Shown in pieces: positions 1 to 12,000 of a DNA stretch of 64,000 nt (its first letter is position 1; the number at the start of each line of letters is the position of its first letter). Both the position numbers and the translations under genes were made by a program. Source of the DNA: Tetrahymena elliotti 4EA (lineage: Eukaryota > Ciliophora > Oligohymenophorea > Hymenostomatida > Tetrahymenidae); contig JH720337.1 in assembly GCA_000231825.2 (NCBI GenBank), positions 479,122 through 543,121 of the forward strand. Reading direction: 5' to 3'. A model generated the notes under the pieces. That model worked only from the letters and a program-made list of their open reading frames with translations. It ran no database searches and was not told where the DNA came from.

Positions 1-1447
1 AAATTGAACATACTCATTTATGATATAGTGGCTCCAATAGCACCAAATATAAAGTCCATATACCACTTATTGGCACTTTAAATATGGTTTTCTTTAGCAT
101 AGTTTTTTAAATTTGTCATCATAAAGAATCCTGACCCATGATAGAATATTACGCCCTAATTTAATTAATTTTAAATAAAATTGAGGAGACTAATTTTCAA
201 GTATAGAGTATTAATATGAAATGTATTAAATGGTTTAATAATTTGATTTGATGCCGTATTAACCCAATATTTTATTGTTAAATTAAAATTTTGAAATATA
301 TTACAATTATAGCTAAGCCAAGGCCACTGTAGAAACCTCTATATCCCTCTTAGTTATATACAACCTTTACTGCATGAACAAAGTTTTTGTAATGGAAATT
401 ATCTCTTTACATAGCCAATCTTGTTCTATGAATATTTTTATATAAAAAAAATGTTAAAGCTGTATATTTACAAAAATACTTCTTTAAATTAAAATAGGTA
501 AAAATGTATTTATTATCCAGTCCTTTAAAATATTTTGCAGTTAAAAATAATTTGCTTAAAACGGAAAAATTTTATTTATCTTTCAGATTAAAAATAATAA
601 TATTTATTAATTTTATATTATATATTTGTTACCTAACAAACTCAAAAGGATAGCATATTGATTAAGAGACAATACCTGAAGTGGCACCAATTGAGAATAG
701 TACAAGTTGTTTTTTTATTTTATGTTCATTTGGATATGGGTTATACACATTCTATATTTTTAAAGATAAGTTATTTAATTCTACTTTATCAAATTTGCTT
801 TTTTTATTTAAATTTGCTTGCTTTCCAATAGTCAATCTACATTGTCAATGGATCAATATTAAAAAAACAAAAATTTTCAAGCATGCTAATGAATTTATAT
901 TTAAATCAAGTTTGGATACCTTCCTCAAGTAGTCAAAGGTCGAGAAATTCTAATATTTTAATTTTAAGTTTAATTCTTTTGTTTTTCTTATTGTTTTTAT
1001 AAAATTTTACTATTGATGCAAAGGGAAATATTCTTAATAGATTTGCACTATTACCTCTCCAAAGATTTTTAATTCCATGCTTTTAAATGATAAATTTGCC
1101 TTCATTGTAAAATTCTCTGTATGTGAGGGTTCTATCCCTTGTCTTTTTTATATTTTGATTGTAAATAAATGACTTATGCTTAGAATTAACTCAAATTCTT
1201 ATACCACAAAGAGTAGTTTGACCCTCTCAAAAGGAGCAATTACAGTTTTTCCACAAGCACCGGCTATACCTCCTAAATAAAGTAAAAATATTCAAATTAG
1301 GATCTATGAACATATCTAAGATGCTAAATATTAGAGTCTTAAATGCAATACTATACCGCTAAAAAAACTCTTTAGTTGATTGTGTTCATTCTTCCTATGA
1401 ATATTTTCTGAAGTTTCTAGCTAATTTGAACTTTATTTATTACTCAT
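1..1447 (-). CDS. Mitochondrial carrier (SLC25) family protein, C-terminus cut by window edge
   Basis: Inner-membrane solute carrier of the mitochondrial carrier family; the substrate cannot be read from the sequence. Seven exons splice in frame with GT...AG introns: 1447-1357, 1272-1205, 1142-1011, 949-920, 751-633, 425-305 and 155 to the edge, giving about 238 visible residues. The family signature P-x-[DE]-x-x-[KR] appears as PFERVK in repeat 1 (after GGIAGACGKTVIA) and PFEFVR in repeat 2. The loop motifs GIKNLWRGN and GYRGFYSGL follow these repeats. Repeat 3 has begun (DFIFGAIGATISQ) and the window ends just before its signature would fall. The start MSNKQSSNQ was chosen because the frame is open from there and splices straight into repeat 1. 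Family assignment is firm; the subfamily is unknown. TAA/TAG are read as Gln. Confidence 0.9.
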
Positions 1448-3517
1448 TTGATTTTAATTGTATTTTGACTCTACTAAATAAATAAATATTATTTAGATTA
1501 AATTAAATAATTAACAATTATTAAGATTCGGGCAGTAATCTATTTAATATTGCCTTATATTATACAATTTATTTAACTCTACGCAATAGAGTAACGATTT
1601 ATTTTATCTTCCATTTATTAAAATCATACATACATCTATTTTATCTTTTTCTCAGGTATTTTTTGCATAATAACCTATTTCTCCTGCTAAATATTTATGT
1701 AAAATAATAAAATCTACTAAATTAAATACTAAAATAACTGAAATATGAAGTATCAAGTATATATTACTCAATTTAAAAAGGAATATAAAAATAATTTTTA
1801 ATAATAGAATTATATTTTATAAATAAAGAGAGAATAAAATGAAAGAAGATTCTCGTACAATAGAAGAAATTTAGAAAAATCTTGTGAAATTGAACAACTT
1901 CTAATATAAGTTAAGCTAAGTAAACACCAAAATTTCTTGTAAATGTAATTACTTAGGTTTATTTACATAACAAATCTTCAAAATTCTTTCGAAAATAAGT
2001 TCTTTACAAAATTAAGAAATAAAAAAAGAAAGACAGAAGAATTAGTGAAGTTATTATTTTAAATAATTCGAAACCAAATCTCTAGATAAATAATCAGCCA
2101 AATAAACACACAGTTCAAATATGTTTCAAAAATGGCATCATTAGAAAATGTTTAAGTTTAATCTAATAAATTTATACTTAAGAATTGTAAAAAATTAAAT
2201 TTAGTAAAATAATATTATCAAGTATATACTATTTTTCAACGATTACAACAGCGATTACAAAAAAAGGAATTCTATTTTATTTATGGTCAAATATGAAAAA
2301 GACTTAATTTACATCAGTAAATTTACAGATAAAAACACATCTTTGATGGAATTGATTTTTATTTAAAATGAACTTTTTTATCAAAAATTCATATGATTAC
2401 TTTGAAACTAAATTATTTAAAAATATTCATCAGGAAAATACAATTTTATTCAATAATCAAAATAAATAAATTCATCACTTTGTCCAATTTTAAAATAGAT
2501 TTTCATTTTATCAGATTTCCAGAAAAATCTTTTATTTTAAACGTGTTTATTCTTTTAAATATTTTAGAAAAAAAATGAAATCTTTTATAAAATAAAAATA
2601 AAATCCCTCATAATCTACTATTTATCTTGTTTTGCAGTACTTTGAGGATCTTCAAATCACTAGATGCTCATCATAAGCAGAAATATTTCAACTTATCCTT
2701 TTTGTAAACAAACAAATAAATACAGTACAAAAAAATAATTTTCGAAAGATTTGGCTCCATAAATATTAATATCAATTTTTTAACATTTTGACAAAATGTT
2801 TTTTTTAGTCTAATTTTCCAAAATTTATTGAACATATTTTTTTAATTTAAGTTAGTCCTCATAAAAATTACTTCTTTTTTTATACACAAAAATATATTAA
2901 AGTAAAGATAAGGTTGGTTTATTTTAAAGAATATAGGAATATTAATTAAAAAATAATTTAATTCGTTCAGGATAACAGATAATATTTAAAAATCGAATTG
3001 GTTAAAGGTAAATACGGACTATATGCAACGCTCAAATGAAAATACAATATGTATAAACAACCTTATTAGGATGTTTAGAATTTTATCAGCCTTAGTGAAT
3101 AAAAATTACTAGTTTATTGATAGAAATAGTTAGGTAAGATGTATTCGGTTGATTTGAATGAATGAATTAAGAAAGATATTTATTTATAAAATAATTGATT
3201 GATATATTGTTTGTTTATTGGTAGTTTTTTTAATATAATTTAAAATAAATGTTCTAATTAATAGATACTTTAATTATTCCTTTTCTCTTTATATTTATTT
3301 ATTTGTTTTTTTATGTATTTCAATTTAATCTGCCTAAATTATTCAATTATTATTGAATTATTTAGATTAATTGATTCATTATTACTTGTTTAACTATTTG
3401 GAGAAATTATTTTTAAATATTTCTCATTCTAGGAAGGAATTTCAAATTTATTAAAATTATTTCTAGTTAGTTATTAATTTAATTGGTGAAAAAGAGGAAT
3501 TAATTCTTTCACTCTAA
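1448..3517. other. AT-rich spacer with one weak short ORF
   Basis: Upstream of the carrier and downstream of the minus-strand gene ending at 3518. Very AT-rich, with homopolymer runs. The only frame that looks possibly coding is at 1839-2048 (listed separately). The open frame around 2393-2578 is low-complexity Ile/Phe/Lys sequence and looks like chance. Confidence 0.5.
1839..2048 (+). CDS. Possible small ORF, unknown
   Basis: A 69-codon frame from ATG to TGA under the ciliate code, beginning MKEDSRTIEEIQKNLVKLNN, a charged stretch that could form a short helix. The first 25 codons look coding-like; the rest becomes Lys/Ile/Gln rich and could be UTR. No domain is recognised. It may be a real microprotein, one exon of a longer gene, or chance, since TGA is rare in such AT-rich DNA. 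Confidence 0.25.
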
Positions 3518-4730
3518 TCAGATTTCTAAAGTGTAAATCTTGCTCCTAATTTATGCATAATGGGTTTTATTTAATCTAACAGGGCGGCCTTCAGCAATTT
3601 ATTCTATTTTAGAGTGATCAGCAAAATAAAGATAATTCGTGAAATGGTCTAATATAAGGTTAGTTAATTAATAAAAAGTAATAAGATAGTCTAGCAAGAC
3701 AATGCTCTATTCTAAGTCATTAGGTAGAACATCTTGTTCATTTTTCACTCTGTTCTTTGCAATATGGTTTATTTCACGAATAGTGAAACGTAAGAAAGAC
3801 TATAAAATTATGTAAAAGCTCTCAAATTCCATGAAATTATTATCAAATATTGCATCAAACTTTTTGTCTTTTTGAAGCTCACTCTTGATAGCTTACTGAG
3901 AGAAAATACCATTTTCCCAACGTTAGATAAAGTGGGTCTAATACTTAGTGTAATATTCACTAATAACAATCTAGAATCTTTTGAAACTTTCTGTCTTAGT
4001 GTAATTAGACCAGTCAGATAAATTCAAACTGTTCTAGTTAGACTCATTCATATTATTTAATTTAGTAATTTTAACCATTATATTCTTTAATATCATAAAG
4101 ACTAACTTTTCTTTTAGCATAGGGCTTTCAATAATATTGCTCTCTTCTGCTAATTTTGAAAGACGGAATAGGAAACGGCATAAATTGATCTATGCCAAAA
4201 TGATTTTGTCATTATTTTACAATTCATTTATATTATTACTAGAGATATTTGTGTTATTTGTTGATTATCCAATAGTCTAATTGGTTGTATTCTATGCTTA
4301 TGCTGAGTCACTACTATTTATTCTATAATTTATTTTTAATATTATATTTTATGAATAAAATTTCATACATCTTTTCAAGTGGTTGAGTATTTTTTGACTC
4401 TTCAACTTATTAAGAACCTAAAGCTGAAGAAATACCTCCCATAATATCAATGTGGTTTTGAGAATGAGGGTAAGTAGTCTTAATTTGATCATTTTGCTAT
4501 TATTCATGAAGTGCTTTTTCTTCTTTAGGAATATATGGAGGAATCTACTACATGTTTGGAGTCAGTTTACGTGCTTCACTTCTGATTATATTAAAGTCTT
4601 GATTTCCACCTATACCATTTATTGGTGTACCTGCTTGGTTGCCTCCTTATTAAACTTAAGTACCACTAGAAACTATTGTAGATGTGGGAATCATAGGAAT
4701 ATTAGGAGCTTGAACTGCAGCTGCTGTCAT
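3518..4730 (-). CDS. Hypothetical protein, Q/N-rich N-terminus, two exons
   Basis: Not recognised. Two exons, 4730-4369 and 4322-3518, joined over a 46-nt intron (GTATGA...TTATAG), give 388 residues. The first 115 residues are rich in Gln, Asn, Pro and Ser with the phrase RSEARKLTPNMQQIPPYIPK. The remainder is a mixed, probably helical domain (for example NLCRFLFRLSKLAEESNI and LDYLITFYQLTNLILDHF). No signal peptide or membrane segment is visible. The frame stays open upstream of the chosen ATG through a coding-like stretch (KKGHKTEYRRAENELQGAQ), so the real start could lie up to about 45 codons earlier or in an upstream exon. The layout suggests a nuclear or cytosolic scaffold-like protein, but that is a guess. 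Confidence 0.7.
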
Positions 4731-4916
4731 TTATGCTCCTTATAATTCATTTTCAGCTCTTCTATACTCTGTTTTATGGCCCTTCTTAATAAAATTAAGA
4801 AATTAATTAAATATTAAATAATTTAATTTATAATAGATATTTATATTTTTTTAATTAATTTTTATTTTCATTTACTTTTTGTTTTCAAAAAAAAATTTTA
4901 TCAAAAATAAAAAAAA

Positions 4917-7185
4917 TCAAATCTTTTTCTTTGTTCGTTTTTAAATAAAATATCTTTGATGTATTTTTTTCTTATTAATTATTCTTAATATCTGCTGAAT
5001 AATTTTGTAAATAAATTTTATTTGGATATTATTTACTCTTTATTGAGATTAGAGGTTTTGATGAGATCCAAGATTTTCTTTTGAAGGAGGAGAGTTTTCT
5101 TTTCCAGATTCTTATTGATGTATACCAGAAGGTAAATTAGGAATATTAGTAGAAGAAGATGGTAATTATTATTAAGAAGAAGGTCTTTTCATATTATTTG
5201 ATGCTTGTTGTTATTATGCTTATTGCTATTAAGATGAAGGAATATTCTTCAAAGAAGCATCATGTTTTACTTTGATATCTTTTTTGAAATTAAGTTTCAT
5301 TAAAGGATGATTTTCTATTTATTCTAAAGAGAATCTCCTTCTTTCCTCGACTTGAAGGGTTCCTCTGATAAATTCTATGGATTCATTAGAAATCTAAAAT
5401 TGTTAAAACAAGAAATAATTTTTAAAATATTCAAGTAATGTTTAATTAATAATTTATTGTCAAGAAAATAAAATTTTAGTACTTTTATATGTTTTGGGAA
5501 TTAGACAGGGACATTGCAAACTTTGTGATGTAATTCTTTTTCAGTTTCAGCAGTCCAAGGAGTAACTCCGTAAAGAAGTTCAAAATATAGCACACCAATA
5601 GACCAAATATCACTCTTAATTGAATACTCATTTTTTTACAAGCTCTTTAAGAATATTAAAAAATAAATTTAATTCATTAAATAAACAAATTCTTCAAAGC
5701 CATTTCAAAATAAATTCTAAATTAAAATTTTAATGAATCAATAAAAATAATAATTTGATGAAGCTAAAAAAGTTATTCAATGATCTTTCTTTTTTAAAAT
5801 TTATTTCTCTCTAAAAATTTACTAGCTAATAATTTTATGTTTATTTTAAAAAGTTGACTATTTTGCCTAAAGTTATTTCTTATGATAAAACTCTTTTCCA
5901 TATGGTTTCTTTTAAAATTGTTTATTAAAGGATAGAAAATAATTTCTCTTATGAAATCGATTTTGCTTCACTAGTATTTGAGAAAGAACTTTAATAATAT
6001 CTAAAAATAGGTGCTAAATTGCTTATTCAATAGAGTGTTTCTCAATTATTTCTTTTAATAAATTGTTAGATCTCATTCAAAAATTGACTTGAATAATATT
6101 CGATTGAATCAGTAACTTATCGTTTAACTTCATTTTATGTAAATATTGTCTATTTTTGTCAGTGATTTTTTCAAATAATTTAATGGATTTTTATGATTTT
6201 TCACTAGACCTAATTTGTAGAAAAAACCTAATATTTATAAGCTCTAGTTTGTAAGTTGCGCTGTTTTTGGATAGGAGAAAAATATTAAATACTAGACTTT
6301 TTCATGCTCTTGTTTGCAATAATTTTTTCTTAAAATTACTGCTTCTATCTAATTGAGATTGCAAAGTAGAAATTTGAATGGATTTTCATAAATTTTTGAA
6401 GTTTTTATGAACAAATTAATACTTTGATTCATTTAAAAATTTGTCAATTATTTGATGATTTTGCTTCAAAAAAAACAATTAGTAAGATAATTAAAAGGAG
6501 ATATGTGTTTTCAAACAAAACCTAATTAACTGTTTTGTTAGATTAACTAAATTTAGAATTTAATATTCAACTGCTTTATTTAATTTATAGTAAGCTTTTA
6601 AGTTACTTGTGGGCACATGTACATTGGTGTTCCTACGTTGTAATAGTATTTATAAGGTGGAGCATCTATGTCTTTTGCAAAACCAAAATCTGCTAATTTA
6701 GGAATACCATCGTTGATAAGAATGTTTGCAGGCTTGATATCTCTATGAACTATTCTATGCTTTGCAAGTTCTCTATACCCATTTATGATGTGTTTCAGTA
6801 TCTTGACAGCTTAGGACTCTTCTAAAGTGTTATATTTTTTGAGAAGATCTCTTAAATCACCTTAATTGCACATTTCAGTTATAATGTAAGTATTGTTTGC
6901 TGTCTAAAAAACATCATTTAGCTTTAAGATATTAATATTTCCAGTCAGTGCTAATTTTTTCATAACAGAAATTTCATTTTAAAGTAAAAATAGCTAGACT
7001 TCATTGCTCATCATTTTCATATCAATAACCTTTACTGCAACTTCCTCATCAGTACGCTCGTCTTTCCCTTTGAATACCTTTGAAGAGTATCCCTTACCAA
7101 TTTAATCATTCAACTAATAAGAATAATGCTCAATAACTTTTTTAGGCACAAACTACTACTATGTTCCTTGGTTTTGACTTATCAT
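4917..7185 (-). CDS. Ser/Thr protein kinase, Atg1/ULK-like
   Basis: Protein kinase of 405 residues from three exons: 7185-6607, 5644-5483, 5393-4917. Visible motifs: glycine loop IGKGYSSKV (29-37), ATP lysine in VAVKVID (residue 52), HRDIKPAN (148-155), DFGFAKD (167-173), and GTPMYMCPQSL spanning the first splice site. The MxPQ ending of the P+1 loop, where most kinases have APE, is typical of the Atg1/ULK/Unc-51 group, so a role in autophagy or ciliary signalling is plausible but inferred. The kinase domain is followed by a Q- and S-rich tail of about 110 residues. The first intron is 962 bp (5645-6606), far longer than its neighbours; nothing recognisable lies inside it. Start: the first ATG upstream runs into TGA after one codon, so the next one (MISQNQGTQ) was taken. 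All catalytic residues are present. Confidence 0.88.
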
Positions 7186-9033
7186 GCCATTCTAAAATAC
7201 TTGCTGATTCTAGCTAAACCCAATTATTTATCCCTATTTCAAAGTTAACAAAAATATTTTCAATAAAAAGCTGTTTTGCTTTGTTTTTTTTTCGATTTAA
7301 GATTTAAGAAATTTATTTGATGAGGCTTTTAGCTGTTAATAATTTTGATGGTAATTACCAACAATACATACATACATGCGATAGTAATGTTGCTCAAAAT
7401 AAGAATTCAGAGCAAGATAAAGTCAGATTAAAGTATTATTTGATATATCTAATTTGATTATTTACCTATTGCTATATTATAGGCTGTCCTTATATCGTAG
7501 TAGGCACGAAAGATTGTAGCTTCATACTATTATTATTTCCTTTTTAGATAAGCTTTTGTATTGTTGTATTATTAATTTATTAATTGACTATCTTCTATTT
7601 TTTCTTAAATGACAATTACTACTTTTTCTTTCTTTTTTTCTTTTTTTTAATTTAATTATTTGGTTTACTAATTGTTTTATAAGTTAATTTCTTATATTCA
7701 ATGCTTTATTTGCTAAGATGCCTTTTATTCGCAAGCTAATAGGTGTTAAGGACATCAATAATCATTATTTAACAACAAGTATGTTAGTAAATCATTGATT
7801 TATTCTATTCATTTGAGTTATTTTTTTATTTAGTAATTGTCTTCAATGAATCAATATATTCATTTGTAAATAGTTCTTTTGAATTAAATCCTAAACAAGC
7901 TTATATTATCCTAAAAATCACTCAGTTAGCATCCTACTTTAATAGAAATAAATAACACCTTGATAATAATATTGCCTTCTTTTATTGCACTTTCTTAATT
8001 ATTTCATGTTGTTTTTCTATTTACTTTAAAAAATTCAAACAAGAAGATAGAAGCACAGATTGATTTACGATCATTCAAAGAATTTCAATTAATATTCTTA
8101 ACTGTGATTTTATGTTCATTATCTACTTTGCAAAAAAAAAAATCTAAATTTCAAATATAATATTTTTTTACTTAACAAAATTAATTATTTTTTACTGTTA
8201 AATTTTTTAAATTGAAATCAATATATCTATTTCATATTTTCCTTATCTGAGAGTTTAAATTACATTTTTTATTCAAATAAATTTAACTTTTTTTTCTACT
8301 ACAATTAATTATTTTTAAAACATTTAAATACCAAGAAAGTTATTAATTTACTCCTTATTTTTAAAACAAATTTCATTAATTTTATTTGATCTTTTGTATT
8401 TTACCTTCAATAAATTTTTTTATGATTTCAAACCAAAAAATTAGAAGAAATATGGTATTATTATTATTTTTTTTCAAAATAGTAAATAATTTATTTTTAA
8501 AAATACTTTAATCTTTTATTAGCTTTTATTTTGACAAATTAATAAAGAGAAATTTATGAACTTTAAATAAGAATCTTATTAAAGTTTATTATAAAGGATT
8601 TTTTAAGTGATATAATCTAATTAATACTCTTTTTTATTTACAAATATGTGTTAAAATTTAATCTAAATATAAATTTCAAATATGAAAACGAGTGATCTAC
8701 AAAATTAACTAATTTTTGAATATAATAAATGTTTAATATCTATCAATACTCAAATAATATAATTTGTAATAATAAATTAAAATTTATTTTCACATTTGAT
8801 GACACATAGGATTTTATTTCTTAAATGATATGTTTAATCACATTTAAAAAATTAAAAAAAACAAATTAAATTATTAGAAAGTGAAATTTATTCTTTTCAA
8901 AGATTAATGAAAATTATTTCATTTATTTTGCCAAAGAATATTTGATTGAATTTGTAAATAATATAGTGAAATAAATTAAATCTTATTTTTTTTATGAACT
9001 AACAAAAAAAAGTAATTTTTTTTATTTTATCAA
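7186..9033. other. AT-rich spacer between kinase and MORN/calpain gene
   Basis: Contains one coding-like stretch at 7407-7625 (listed separately). From about 7800 to 9030 it is featureless AT-rich sequence. Confidence 0.5.
7407..7625 (-). CDS. Possible small gene or exon, unknown
   Basis: A 73-codon open frame ending in TGA at 7407. It reads KVVIVIQEKIEDSQLINQQY, then KAYLKRKQQQYEATIFRAYY and DIRTAYNIAI, which has the charge and residue mix of a real helical protein. No in-frame ATG is visible nearby, so it would need an upstream exon or be a relic. A GTAAAT donor follows NIAIG, so the real exon may end there. A second overlapping frame on the same strand also lacks TGA, so the frame choice is not certain. 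No family recognised. Confidence 0.3.
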
Positions 9034-12000
9034 TCAATCATCATAGTCATCGTAATCTTCTGATTCAGCATTCTTTTGAATATTTTCAATTAAGCATATA
9101 CCTTCACCACCTTCTAGACGATATGTATCACCTCTGATTTACTAAATAACAATTAGTGCATCTTAGTGTGGGCCTAAATATACATCAACCTATTTAAAAA
9201 TAAGTAATTATTTTAACAATAATAGATTTTATTTGTGAATACATATGTTGTAAGTTTATTTTTAATTTTCAAAAATTATTTTTGACAATACATTGCCTTT
9301 CAAAAATATTTATTTTACCTTATTATTCTCATTTGTATCCATGATCCTCATGTTTTCAATGTTGAAATATAATTTCTATCTCCAGCTTTTGTTATCAGTT
9401 CTATTATCAAGAAGCTGTAAATATGTTCCTTCTTATTAAAGGTAATATTGGCAAATGATAATTTGGTCACTGCCATTTTCTCTGTCACCTAAATCTGATC
9501 TTTGGAACCTGATATCTTAAACTTAGTCTTTAAGTTGCTTTTACTAATTTTCAAGATATTTCTTTTCAGCATGGTGGATGCATGATTCATAGACCTACCT
9601 CATGAAATTTTCTGGTTGTTCAATTTTCAAGATATTCATAAGATTATCTGCAAATATATTCACTACTAATTTCATATCAAATTCTTTTACATTTTCATTA
9701 GATTGTGAATTTTTAATATCTGGTCCTTCTACTTAAACCATTAATACGTAAGTACCTTTAAAGTGATAAGAAATAGTTTTAATTCAAAAGGTTAAAGAGT
9801 AAACTCTAAGATTTAAGTCAAAACTTTTTAAAAATAATTATCCTGAAATAAATTCATTACCTTCATCCAAATAAGTTGTTTTTAATACATTTTTCTTTTT
9901 GAGTTATCCCTTTCCAAAAATATATTTCATGCTGAAGAATTTCTTTTTGTGGTAAACTTTAGACTCATTTTAGTTACTTTTTCTTTAATCATCATCTCTT
10001 TTTTTCAAAAAAAGAAAGAAATAAAATTAAATTAAAAATTTGATTTTTAAATTTACTTTCTTTAACTTTAACTCACTTACTAAGAGAGTACAAGATCTTA
10101 TTCTTTTGATAATTGTTTATCTTTGTCTTACTTATTCTTTTTCTTTAATTCTTTAGCAGAAGATTCTTTTTCTTCTTTAACTTTCTTAACAATTTGTCTT
10201 TTGATAAACTAAAAAATGCTTTAATTTTTGTTTGAATTAATTTTATTAATTTTTACATCTTTTTTATTTCTAACAACATAGTCTCTCCCATCTTCTTCAT
10301 ACTATCCAGTTGATCTTGTTGCAAAAACTCCAAATTTATCTTAAGCCAATATTATTCTTATAGGTAAATTCTAATTAATACCCTACAAATGTTGCTCAAC
10401 ATTAATTAAAATTTTAGCTGGTAAATTAAGATTAAATGAAAAGAAATATTTTTATTCCATTTATTATGTAGTCAATCTCTCTTCTACAAAATTTGAGCTC
10501 TAAAAATTTTAGTTTACTCCTATCAATGAATAAATGCTTCCAAAAATCTCCAAAAATGTTTCTAAATCTATTTATTTATTTATTTTGTAAATTTTGACTT
10601 TAATTTGATTCATAAAAAATAAAGCATTTTGAATTATTTTAGTAATCTTTTGAAGAAATTAAAGAATAGTATGGATTATTGGGTTTTACCTATAGCAAAG
10701 ACAGACTACTTAACTTTTTTTAAATATTCTTCAAATTCATTTAAAGTGTTTCTATCTCTAGGATTATTCTGTTTTTTCAAGTTTTAATAGTGATCCATGA
10801 AATCATCAGGAATCAATGTTAATTCTTCAATAATTTTTTTATAAGCTTGATTATTTTTTAAGAAAGCAACTTTATCTTCACATTTTCTTTTGATTGAGTT
10901 ATAATTGACATCAATAGATTTTAAAATAATTATCAAATTTTCGTTTGAAGGAGCGTTTTAAATATTTTGATTGTTCAATGCAGGGTTTAATGACGATTAA
11001 AATTACTACTATTATACACCTAAATCTACAACATCCATCACTATAAAAGGATAATTATTTGGAATGTCTAAATCCTTAGTATATTTTTATTTTTCCTATA
11101 AATAAGCAATTTTGCAAGATTCAGAGCTACTTTCTAGTAATTTTTTTATATTTGCTCTTGATTCATCATCTACATTAGATTACCAAGTAATGCTCTTGCA
11201 AGGAAGACCAGAAAGCATTTAGAAATAATCCTCTGCTTTTTTAGTCAAAGTATCACTTTTATGTCCAAAATAAGAATTCTAAGTTTTGCAAACAGCTAAA
11301 AATAGTAAAAAAATAATTTAAAAAAGATTTTCAAAAAGTAAACAAAGGCTATTTTACCTTTCTAAAGTACTAAATATCCCAATTCCTTCAGCACAGTTGT
11401 AGAAAATATGACATCTTATTATGAATCATAAAAAGGGAAAACATCATCAATAATTATTTCCTTCCACTAACCTTCAATGTAAAGTTTGACAAAAATAAAT
11501 CCTATACTAAAATGATAAAATAAATATTGTATTAACTTCAAAAAGAAATTTAAATTACTCCGATATATCATATCTCACTGAAAATATTTTGAAGAAAATG
11601 TGAGGAAATTTTGAAAGAGCTTCAATGCAAGCAACTAGTTAATAATCAGACAATTAGTTGTAAACTATTGTATTTGATTATATTGGGTACTCAAAAAGAT
11701 CCTTGCCCTCATAATAAAAGTTGGGGTTGTCTTTTAATTTAACAAACTCGATATCTAAGTTTGTCCTTTTACTACCTCCAAAATCAGGAAAATTCATATC
11801 TTACTCACTTTATCTAAATTCTTCATCTTCAAATTGATCTCCATTAATTCCACATTTATCTAAAGTGGATTTATAACCATCTTATATTTTTAATAGATAA
11901 ATTATTAATACTTATAAATTGAACTAGAAAATTTCTATTATTTATCTACCTTTATTGTTGGGAGGATATCCTAATCTTACTTAAACTTAAGCGCGTTAAT

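Noticed and set aside
1..122. Separate small gene starting at 122 with MMTNLKNYAKEN
   Set aside because: The upstream exon splices in frame (GLGLAII to GVIFYHGSGFF), making this the last visible exon of the mitochondrial carrier.
681..932. Standard-code plus-strand ORF of 83 codons
   Set aside because: It lies over exons 4 and 5 and an intron of the mitochondrial carrier on the other strand and has no protein-like character of its own.
2393..2578. 61-codon plus-strand ORF
   Set aside because: Ile/Phe/Leu/Lys-only composition typical of chance reading in AT-rich DNA.
7720..7800. Short plus-strand ORF beginning MPFIRKLIGVKDINN
   Set aside because: Only 26 codons, no second exon found, and overlaps a minus-strand open frame.
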